A DNA stretch of 64,000 nt from Granulicella paludicola (GTDB lineage Bacteria > Acidobacteriota > Terriglobia > Terriglobales > Acidobacteriaceae), in contig NZ_JAGSYC010000025.1 in NCBI RefSeq assembly GCF_025685545.1, positions 248,001 through 312,000 of the forward strand, in the 5' to 3' direction. Positions within the stretch are counted from its first letter, which is position 1. Every line of letters begins with the position of its first letter. Under the pieces are notes generated by a model. That model did not search any database and had not been told where the DNA came from. It saw only the letters and a program-made list of their open reading frames with translations. Positions 9,123 through 16,430 of this stretch are shown in pieces. The translations under genes and the position numbers were made by a program.

Positions 9123-10273
9123 CGTTAGCTGCATGGAAGTTTGCAACAAAGCTGATCCAGTTCAATGCATCACCGAAAGATCCTTACCATCCCAAGACGA
9201 CCCCGATCTACCAGACAGCGACCTTCGAGCAGGAGGCGGCGGATGCCTTGGGGGAGTATGACTACTCGCGCAGCGGCAACCCGACCCGCAAGGTGCTTGA
9301 AGACCAGATGGCTGCGCTGGAGGGTGGCACGCGGGCGTTCTGCTTCAACAGCGGCATGGCGGCGATCACGGCGACGATGCGGCTGCTGAGTGCGGGGGAT
9401 GAGATCGTCTCCGACTATGACCTGTATGGCGGAACCAGCCGGTTGTTCGCGCAGGTGCTGAACCGTGCGGGCATCGTGGTGAAGTATGTCGACGCCACGG
9501 ACACGGCGGCGATCGAAGCCGCGATCACGCCCGCGACGAAGATGGTCTATATCGAGTCGCCGACGAACCCGTTCCTGCGGGTGGTCGACATTGCTGCGGT
9601 GGCGGCTGTGGCGAAGAAGCACGGAGCGCTGTTTGCGATCGATGGCAGCGTGATGAGCCCGTACCTGCAGAACCCTCTGGAACTGGGAGCGGACATCGTG
9701 ATCCACTCTGCGACAAAGTTCCTGTGCGGACACAGCGACGTGACAGCTGGCGCGATTGTGGTGAAGGACGCCGAGCTTGGCAAGCGTGTTTACTTTCAAC
9801 AGAATGCGGAGGGAACTGCACTTGGTCCTTTTGATAGCTACCTGTTTCTGCGCGGGCTAAAGACGCTGAAGATTCGGATCGATGCCGCGCAGCGGAGCAC
9901 GGAGAAGATTGCGGCTTTCCTGGCTTCGCATCCGAAGGTGGGTGAGGTCTTCTATCCAGGGCTGGCGAGCCATCAGGACCACGACGTGCACCAGCGGCAG
10001 GCGCGGGGCGGCGGAGCGCTGCTCAGCTTCACGGTCGGCTCGGCTGAGGCGGCGAAGAAGATGGCCGAGGGGTTGGAATTGTTCAGCATCTCGCTGAGCT
10101 TTGGCAGCGTGCAGTCGTCGATCAGCATTCCGCTGAAGATGTCTCACTCCAGCGTTCCGGCGGGGATGAAGGGTGTGCGGATTCCGCCTGCCGATCTGCT
10201 GCGTCTCGCGGTGGGCATCGAAGATACTGACGATCTGATTGCAGACCTGTCACGATGTCTCGATCTCATTTAG
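9119..10273 (+). CDS. Second PLP-dependent trans-sulfuration enzyme (cystathionine lyase/synthase-like)
   Basis: This is a 384-residue paralogue of the preceding gene, overlapping it by ATGA. It shows YDYSRSGNPTRKVLE, FNSGMAAI, the PLP lysine K200 in SATKFLCGHSD, SLGSVQSSISIP and LLRLAVGIED. One deviation is clear: the usual DNTF motif reads DGSVMSPYLQ, so the Asn-Thr next to the pyridine-contacting Asp is replaced by Gly-Ser. The Asp itself and the lysine remain, so the enzyme is probably active, perhaps with altered specificity. With its partner it could form the two half-reactions of transsulfuration (synthase plus lyase), or a heteromeric enzyme. That pairing is inferred from the overlap only. 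Confidence 0.88.
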   Translation: MTLAAWKFATKLIQFNASPKDPYHPKTTPIYQTATFEQEAADALGEYDYSRSGNPTRKVLEDQMAALEGGTRAFCFNSGMAAITATMRLLSAGDEIVSDYDLYGGTSRLFAQVLNRAGIVVKYVDATDTAAIEAAITPATKMVYIESPTNPFLRVVDIAAVAAVAKKHGALFAIDGSVMSPYLQNPLELGADIVIHSATKFLCGHSDVTAGAIVVKDAELGKRVYFQQNAEGTALGPFDSYLFLRGLKTLKIRIDAAQRSTEKIAAFLASHPKVGEVFYPGLASHQDHDVHQRQARGGGALLSFTVGSAEAAKKMAEGLELFSISLSFGSVQSSISIPLKMSHSSVPAGMKGVRIPPADLLRLAVGIEDTDDLIADLSRCLDLI

Positions 10274-10326
10274 AGCTTTAGGTGTCGAAGTTATCTGGCG
10301 AACGTTAAACGGTTTAGGAGTGTGTG

Positions 10327-12990
10327 ATGTCGAGTCGTCTGCTGGTTTTAGTTTTGTGCAGTGGTCTGTTCTTCAGCAGCGCGGTGGGAGCGAAGGCTGC
10401 GGAAGAGGGTGTGACGCGCGCCACGCTGGCTAACGGGATGCGCGTGGTCATTGTGCGCAACACGCTGGCGCCGGTGGTCACGGTGGAGACGAACTTCCTC
10501 GTCGGCGGCAACGAGACGCCTGACGGCTTTCCCGGCTCCGCGCACGCAGAGGAGCACATGGCCTTCCGTGGCTGCACGGGGATGAGCGCGGACCAAACGG
10601 CGGCAATCTATGCGCAGCTTGGTGGGCAGAACAACGCGGACACACAGCAGAACATCACGCAGTTTTACGCGACGGTTCCGGCCGCAGACCTTGATGTAGC
10701 GCTTCAAGCTCAGTCGGCATGTCTGCATGGCATCGACAACTCTCAGGCGGAGTGGGAGAAGGAGCGCGGTGCGATCGAGCAGGAAGTATCGCGCGATCTA
10801 TCGAATCCGACGTACAAGTTCATCAATAGGTTGAATGCTGACATGTTTGCCGGAACGCCGTATGCGCATGATCCGCTGGGTACGCGCGAGTCGTTCGAGA
10901 AGACGACGGGTGCGATGCTGAAGGAGTTTGCCGATCGCTGGTACACGCCACAGAATGCAATCCTGGTGATCGTGGGTGACGTGGATGCGACGGCGACGCT
11001 CGAAAAGATCAAGAAGCTGTTCGGCGATACGAAGCAGCACATGCTGCCGGAGCGGCCGAAGATCGAGTTGCAGCCGGTGAAGCCGGAGACATTCTCGCTC
11101 GATAGCAACCTGCCGTATGTGCTGGGCTTTGTAGCGTACCGCTTGCCGGGTACGGAGTCGCCGGACTACGCTGCGACGCAGATCCTTGTGGATGTGCTCA
11201 GCAGCCAGCGTGGCGATCTGTATGCGATGGTGCCTGCGGGCAAGTCGCTGGCGTCGGAGTTTGGCTTGGCGGAGAGCTATCCGAAGGCCAGCGTTGGTTT
11301 CGGACTCGTTGCGCAGCCTGCGGGCGTGAGCGTCGATGCCGCGATGACGGAGATGCGTAACATCCTTAATGCCTATGCGATGAAGGGTGTTCCTGAGGAG
11401 CTGGTTGAGGCTTCGAAGCGGAGCGAGCTGGCGCAGACGGAGTTCCAGCGCAACTCGATTCCAGGATTGGCGACGGTGTGGTCGGCGGCACTGGCAGGCG
11501 AGGGGCGCAACTCGCCCGATGAAGATATCGAGGCGATCCGCAAGGTGACGCTGGCGGATGTGAACCGTGTGGCAAAGCAATATCTGTTGAACGCGAACAC
11601 CATCACGGCGGTGCTGAAGCCGACTCCGAATGGAGAGCCGGCGTCGACGAAGGGATTTGGTGGGGCTGAACAGGTGACGTCTGCTCCGACGAAGCCGGTG
11701 GAGCTGCCCGAGTGGGCGAAGGCTTCGCTGAACGAATTGAAGGTGCCGACGAGCATTCCGCAGGCGAGCGATACGATGCTGGCAAACGGCATTCGCCTGA
11801 TCGTGCGGACGGACAAGACAAGCCCGACGGTGACGCTAATCGGATCGGTGAAGCATGATGGCGATCTGCAGACGCCCGCTGGCAAGGAGGGTGTGGGCGA
11901 GTTGCTCGACGGGTTGTACTCGTACGGCACGAAGAGCCTGGATCGGATCGCGTTCCAGAAGGCGCTCGATGACATTGCGGCGAGTGAGACGGCGGGCTAT
12001 CGGTTCTCGCTTTCGGTGTTGAAGGACCACTTCTCGCGCGGCGTGGAACTGCTCGCAGATAATGAGTTACATCCGGCGCTGCCTGCCGAGGCGTTTAAGA
12101 TCACGAAGCAGCAGAGTGTCCAGTTCTCTGCAGGGAACATGAAGAGCCCTGGGTATAAAACATCGCGTGCGCTGGAGCTGGCGCTGCTGCCGACGGGCGA
12201 TCCTGAGCTGCGGGAGTCGACGCCTGCTTCCCTGACGGGAGTCACGCTGGAGGATGTGAAGCAGTTCTATGCGGCGACGATGCGACCGGACCTGACGACG
12301 ATCGTGGTGATCGGCGACACGACCCCGGCAGAGGCGAAGGCGGTGGTCGAGAAGTACTTCGGCGAGTGGAAGGCGACTGGACCGAAGCCGGAGACGACCC
12401 TGCCTGCGGTGCCGGTGAATAAGGCTTCGGCTGCGAACATTCCCGACGCGGAGCAGGTGCAGGACTCGGTGGTGCTCGCAGAGGAGTTGAAGCTGAACCG
12501 CTTCGATCCTGACTACTATCCGTTGCAGCTCGGGACGCATGTTCTGGGTGGCGGCTTCTATGCGACGCGGCTGTATCACGACCTGCGGCAGGTAGCGGGA
12601 TACGTGTACACGGTCGATGTGAGCCTGTCGGCTTCGAAGACGCGGGCGACGTACTCGGTCGATTACGGCAGCGATCCGGACAAAGTGTCGAAGGCACGCG
12701 GTCTGGTTGAGCGCGACCTGCACCAGATGGCGACGGAGAACGTCTCCGATGGCGAACTGCATCAGGCGAAGGCGCTGCTGCTGCGGCAGATTCCGTTGAA
12801 CGAGTCGAGCGAGGAGTCGGTTGCCGGGCTGATGCTGGCGCGTGCCGAGATGGGACTGCCGCTGGATGAGTCGCTGCGGGCTGCGAAGATCTATGTCGGG
12901 CTGACAGCGGAGCAGGTGAAGGCCGCGTTTGCTCGACAGATTCGGACGGACAATCTGGTGCAGGTAGTGCGCGGGCCGGCTCCGCAGTAG
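10327..12990 (+). CDS. Exported M16-family zinc metalloprotease (insulinase/pitrilysin-like)
   Basis: This 887-residue protein has a Sec signal peptide (MSSRLLVLVLCSGLFFSSAVGAKAA) and two M16 units in tandem, as in periplasmic zinc proteases. The inverted zinc motif HxxEH is H73-A-E-E76-H77, with the distal glutamate region ERGAIEQEVSRD about 75 residues later. The second half (from about residue 480) lacks the motif, as expected for the inactive partner domain of the clamshell. ATG 10327 is chosen over GTG 10324 because AGGAG (10316-10320) sits 6 bases upstream. It would degrade peptides or misfolded proteins in the periplasm. The gene lies 53 bp after the trans-sulfuration pair, so weak co-transcription is possible. 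It ends at a palindromic bidirectional terminator. Confidence 0.9.
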   Translation: MSSRLLVLVLCSGLFFSSAVGAKAAEEGVTRATLANGMRVVIVRNTLAPVVTVETNFLVGGNETPDGFPGSAHAEEHMAFRGCTGMSADQTAAIYAQLGGQNNADTQQNITQFYATVPAADLDVALQAQSACLHGIDNSQAEWEKERGAIEQEVSRDLSNPTYKFINRLNADMFAGTPYAHDPLGTRESFEKTTGAMLKEFADRWYTPQNAILVIVGDVDATATLEKIKKLFGDTKQHMLPERPKIELQPVKPETFSLDSNLPYVLGFVAYRLPGTESPDYAATQILVDVLSSQRGDLYAMVPAGKSLASEFGLAESYPKASVGFGLVAQPAGVSVDAAMTEMRNILNAYAMKGVPEELVEASKRSELAQTEFQRNSIPGLATVWSAALAGEGRNSPDEDIEAIRKVTLADVNRVAKQYLLNANTITAVLKPTPNGEPASTKGFGGAEQVTSAPTKPVELPEWAKASLNELKVPTSIPQASDTMLANGIRLIVRTDKTSPTVTLIGSVKHDGDLQTPAGKEGVGELLDGLYSYGTKSLDRIAFQKALDDIAASETAGYRFSLSVLKDHFSRGVELLADNELHPALPAEAFKITKQQSVQFSAGNMKSPGYKTSRALELALLPTGDPELRESTPASLTGVTLEDVKQFYAATMRPDLTTIVVIGDTTPAEAKAVVEKYFGEWKATGPKPETTLPAVPVNKASAANIPDAEQVQDSVVLAEELKLNRFDPDYYPLQLGTHVLGGGFYATRLYHDLRQVAGYVYTVDVSLSASKTRATYSVDYGSDPDKVSKARGLVERDLHQMATENVSDGELHQAKALLLRQIPLNESSEESVAGLMLARAEMGLPLDESLRAAKIYVGLTAEQVKAAFARQIRTDNLVQVVRGPAPQ

Positions 12991-13052
12991 ACCTGACCTT
13001 CCCTCCGGGGCCGAAGCCCGTACCCTTCAAAGCAACATTGTGCAGAAGTTCG

Positions 13053-13098
13053 CTCATACGAAGAGGCGAGAGCAATTGCTCTCGCCTCTTCGTATGAG
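13053..13098. terminator. 46-bp perfect palindrome, bidirectional terminator
   Basis: CTCATACGAAGAGGCGAGAG and its reverse complement meet at a central CAATTG, giving an uninterrupted inverted repeat from 13053 to 13098. It lies between the convergent M16 protease and MFS genes, where a shared terminator is expected. The transcript would form a very long stable hairpin on either strand. Confidence 0.75.
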
Positions 13099-13107
13099 GG
13101 GTGTCGA

Positions 13108-14562
13108 TCAGGCGCCGTGGGGGACGGAGTGTTCGTCTGCGCCGCTGACATCGGCACCGTCGGAGGCCTTGAGGCTGCTGAAGACGAAGGTGGAGAGGAT
13201 GGTCAACCCGCCCAGAGCGTAGAAGGCTTTGTGGATGCCTGCGATGGTGGCGATCGAGGAGTCGGTGTCGTGCGGGATGAACAGGGCGGTGGTGAGGCCT
13301 GCGGCAGCGACGCCAAAGGAGATTGACATCTGCTGGCCGGTGCTGGCGATGGAACTGGCGGAGCTGGCCTGGTGCTCGTCGGTGTCGGCATAGACGAGGG
13401 TGTTGAGGCAGGTGTACTGCAGCGAGGTGAAGCCTCCGTAAAACAGGCCCAGGACGAGAATGAACCAGAGCGGGGTGTGCAGGTGAATGCTGGAGAAGGC
13501 GAGCAGGAGCAGGCCGATGATGAAGGTGTTCGAGATCAGGATGCCGCGATAGCCGAAGTGACGGATGATGCGCGGGCTGGAGGCCTTGATGGCCATCGCT
13601 CCAACCGCCTGCGGCATGATGAGCAGGCCGGATTGCACGGGGGTATAGCCGAGGCCGATCTGATAGAGCAGCGGCAGGAGAAACGGGACGCCGCCGATGC
13701 CGAGCCGCGTAAAGAAGCCTCCGCTGACCGCAGCGCGGAAGGATCGGATCTTGAGCAGCGAGAGTTCGAGCAGTGGATAGGGAAGGATGCGCGCGTGCAT
13801 CCAGTAGCCGGTAAGCAGGGCGAGTGAAGTGAGGAGAAGCATCGACATCTCGGTCGCGGAGAGAGCGTGGTCGCCGAAGATTTCGAGCACGTACGAGAGC
13901 AGGCCGACACCGGCGCCGAAGAGGATGAGGCCGACGACATCGAGCGGATGGGTCTTCTCTTCGCGGTAATCGGGCAAGTGCTTGTAGACCATGAGCAATC
14001 CGAGCAGACCGATGGGGACGTTCAGGAAAAAGATGACGCGCCAATGGAAGTAGGCAACGATGAGACCGCCGGCGACGGGGCCGAGCATAGGGGCGATGAG
14101 TGCAGGGATGGAGACGAAGCTCATGGTGCGGATGAGCTCGGATTTGGCGAAGGTACGGACGAGGGTGAGTCGACCGACGGGGACCATCATGGCTCCGCCG
14201 CAACCCTGCAGCAGACGGCAGGCGACGAGCAGGTCGATGTTGGGCGCGAGACCGCAGAGCAGCGAGCCGAGAGTGAAGAGGCCGATGGCGGAGGCGAAGA
14301 CGCGGCGGGTGCCAAAGCGGTCGGCCATCCAGCCGCTGATCGGGATGAAGACCGCGAGCGCGAGGGTGTAACTGGCAAGCACAGACTTCATGCTGAGCGG
14401 AGCGACGTGAAGAGCGGCAGAGATGGAGGGGACGGCGGTGTTAAGGATGGTAGTGTCGAGCGACTCCATGAAGAAGGCGACGGCGACGAGCCAGGGGAGG
14501 AGTTGCTTGTTGGCTCCGGGTGGCGGGGGCGTGGCGATGGTGTTGGGAGTCGTCGGCGTCAT
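13108..14562 (-). CDS. MFS transporter, DHA2 (EmrB/QacA-type) drug:H+ antiporter
   Basis: This is a 484-residue, very hydrophobic protein with about 14 predicted membrane helices, the DHA2 length and layout. The first helix carries LDTTILNTAVPSIS, close to the DHA2 signature motif D1 (LDxTVvNVAlP). The loop after helix 2 has GWMADRFGTRRVF (MFS motif A), and GPVAGGLI fits motif C. It would export toxic organic compounds using the proton gradient across the inner membrane. It stands alone, convergent with the M16 protease and on the same strand as treYZ but 117 bp downstream of them, so it probably has its own promoter. No adjacent membrane-fusion protein (EmrA) is present. The substrate cannot be inferred. 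Confidence 0.9.
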   Translation of the reverse strand: MTPTTPNTIATPPPPGANKQLLPWLVAVAFFMESLDTTILNTAVPSISAALHVAPLSMKSVLASYTLALAVFIPISGWMADRFGTRRVFASAIGLFTLGSLLCGLAPNIDLLVACRLLQGCGGAMMVPVGRLTLVRTFAKSELIRTMSFVSIPALIAPMLGPVAGGLIVAYFHWRVIFFLNVPIGLLGLLMVYKHLPDYREEKTHPLDVVGLILFGAGVGLLSYVLEIFGDHALSATEMSMLLLTSLALLTGYWMHARILPYPLLELSLLKIRSFRAAVSGGFFTRLGIGGVPFLLPLLYQIGLGYTPVQSGLLIMPQAVGAMAIKASSPRIIRHFGYRGILISNTFIIGLLLLAFSSIHLHTPLWFILVLGLFYGGFTSLQYTCLNTLVYADTDEHQASSASSIASTGQQMSISFGVAAAGLTTALFIPHDTDSSIATIAGIHKAFYALGGLTILSTFVFSSLKASDGADVSGADEHSVPHGA

Positions 14563-14635
14563 GTATCTACTTATGATGGCATGCGAGAGAGCCGGGGCAG
14601 GGAGGCTAGGAACTCGCGCGTTGCGCGATGCCCGC

Positions 14636-14662
14636 CTTCGCGACGATGAAGCTGTCGCGAAG
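14636..14662. repeat. Inverted repeat downstream of treZ
   Basis: CTTCGCGAC (14636-14644) pairs with GTCGCGAAG (14654-14662). There is no T-run, so it is not a classic terminator. The neighbourhood (CGCGCGTTGCGCGATGCCCG) has the look of a dispersed intergenic element, but only one copy is visible here. Confidence 0.45.
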
Positions 14663-14679
14663 ATGGGATCTCCATGGGA

Positions 14680-16425
14680 CTAAATCTTTGTTAGGGCGGC
14701 GGCGAAGGAAAGAGCCGGGAGTTGGAGGCGGCTGTCGTTGATTGTGATCGCCTCGTCGGACGAAAGCAGGATGGACTTCGCGTCGGTAGGGAGTGTCAAA
14801 GGGACGTCGCTGAAGTTGAAGTAGAGCTTCACATCCTGCCGCTGCATTGTGAGCCACTTCGCTTGCTCGTCGAAAGCGGGGCGGACCAGATCTAGGCGAC
14901 CGTCGTGGAGGGAAGGCTGGTTGCGGCGCAGCTCGATGAGAGAGCGATACCAGTGGAGCATCGCTTCGTGCTCGGGCTGGGAAGTTTCGGACCAGTCGAG
15001 CTTGGAGCGAAGGAAAGTCTCTTCGGACTCGGGGTCGGGGATGTCTTCCGCGCCGTGGTGTTGGTGCTCGTTGCGGCGTCCATCGGAGACGGCCTTGGCG
15101 AGAGCTTCGTCTTCGTGGTCGGCAAAGTAAAGAAAGGGAGAGCTGGCGGCGAACTCTTCACCCTGGAAGAGCATGGGGATAAACGGCGAGGTTAGAACGA
15201 GGGCGGCGGCGAGCTTTGCCTTGCGCGAGCCAGCGACGTCATAGATACGGTTGCCGTAGGGACGGTTGCCGACCATGTCGTGGTTCTGGATGTAGCCGAG
15301 GAAGTGGGTACCGTCGAGGCCATTGATGGGGCGACCGTGGTTGCGCTCGCGGAAGGTGGAGTAGGTGCCATCGTAGACGTAGGCGTCGGTGAGGGTCTTG
15401 GCGAGCTGCGAGAGCTTGCCGAAGTCGACGTAATAGCTCTGGCGCTCGCCGGTGAGGAAAGCGAAGAGCGCGTGGTGGAAGTCGTCGCTCCACTGCGCGT
15501 TGAGGCCATAGCCCGCGGGGACGCCGGGGGCGCCGGTGGTGCGGGGAGTCATGATGCGCGGGTCGTTGAGATCGCTTTCGGCGATGAGGACACGGGGGCG
15601 TTTCGTCTCAGCCGAAAGAGCATCGACTTCCGTGGCTAACTGCTCAAGGATATGCACGGCGGAGCGATCGACGTAGCTGGTGACGGCGTCGAGACGAAGT
15701 CCGTCGATGTGGTAATCGCGAAGCCAGAGCAGAGCGTTGTCGCAGAAGAAGCGGCGGACCTCGGTGCTGCCACCTTCTTCAAAGTTGATGGCGCCGCCCC
15801 AGGGAGTGTGGTGACTTTCTGTGATGTAGGGTGCGAAGAGGCCGCTGTAATTGCCGTCGGGACCGAAGTGGTTGTAGACGACATCCATGAGGACGGCGAG
15901 ACCCAGAGAGTGTGCACGATCGACAAACTGCTGCAGGCCGAGCGGACCGCCGTAGTCTTCCTGCGGAGCGAAGAGTGAGACACCATCGTAGCCCCAACCC
16001 CAATGGCCGGGGAAAGAGTTAACGGGAAGCAGTTCGACGTGGGTGACGCCGAGGTCGCGTAAACAGGGCAGCTTTTCAGCAGCAGCAGCGAAGGTGCCTT
16101 CAGTGGTGAAAGTGCCGATGTGCAGTTCGTAGACGATCGCGGAGGGCCAAGCTGGTGGCTGGTAGTCGTGGTCGGTCCATGCGAAGGCGTCGAGATCAAC
16201 AAGGCGGGAGAGGCTATGGACGCCTTGAGGTTGCTGGAGCGAGCGTGGATCTGGATAGGGCTTAGTGTCTTTGTTAACGAGGAAGCCGTAGTCGTCTCCA
16301 GGTTTGGCGGACGGGACATCGACGGTCCAGTAGCCGCGGTCGCCGCGTTGCATAGGGAAGCGTTCGCCGTTGACCTGCACGGCGATGGATTTACGGCGCG
16401 GAGCCCAGAGAGAGAAGTGATGCAT
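14680..16425 (-). CDS. treZ: Malto-oligosyltrehalose trehalohydrolase
   Basis: This 581-residue GH13 enzyme hydrolyses the terminal maltooligosyl-trehalose bond to release trehalose, the second step of the TreY-TreZ route from glycogen or maltodextrin. It starts with the CBM48-like domain (FSLWAPRRKSIAVQVNG). The barrel motifs follow: DVVYNHFGPDGN (conserved region I), GLRLDAV with the nucleophile near D246, an AESD acid/base near residue 281, and QNHDMVGNRPYG. The start is supported by an AAGGAGG site inside the last codons of treY, with a 5-bp gap between the genes, so the pair is one operon. The product would act as a compatible solute in the cytoplasm. No treX debranching gene is next to it. 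Confidence 0.95.
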   Translation of the reverse strand: MHHFSLWAPRRKSIAVQVNGERFPMQRGDRGYWTVDVPSAKPGDDYGFLVNKDTKPYPDPRSLQQPQGVHSLSRLVDLDAFAWTDHDYQPPAWPSAIVYELHIGTFTTEGTFAAAAEKLPCLRDLGVTHVELLPVNSFPGHWGWGYDGVSLFAPQEDYGGPLGLQQFVDRAHSLGLAVLMDVVYNHFGPDGNYSGLFAPYITESHHTPWGGAINFEEGGSTEVRRFFCDNALLWLRDYHIDGLRLDAVTSYVDRSAVHILEQLATEVDALSAETKRPRVLIAESDLNDPRIMTPRTTGAPGVPAGYGLNAQWSDDFHHALFAFLTGERQSYYVDFGKLSQLAKTLTDAYVYDGTYSTFRERNHGRPINGLDGTHFLGYIQNHDMVGNRPYGNRIYDVAGSRKAKLAAALVLTSPFIPMLFQGEEFAASSPFLYFADHEDEALAKAVSDGRRNEHQHHGAEDIPDPESEETFLRSKLDWSETSQPEHEAMLHWYRSLIELRRNQPSLHDGRLDLVRPAFDEQAKWLTMQRQDVKLYFNFSDVPLTLPTDAKSILLSSDEAITINDSRLQLPALSFAAALTKI

Positions 16426-16430
16426 AGACG

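Noticed and set aside
12242-14203. 653-codon minus-strand frame crossing the M16 and MFS genes
   Set aside because: It is Arg/Pro/His-rich without domains, crosses a bidirectional terminator and overlaps two well-supported genes; a GC-rich shadow.
13867-14649. 260-codon plus-strand frame opposite the MFS gene
   Set aside because: Asp/Gly/Glu-rich without domains, and antisense to a strongly conserved transporter.
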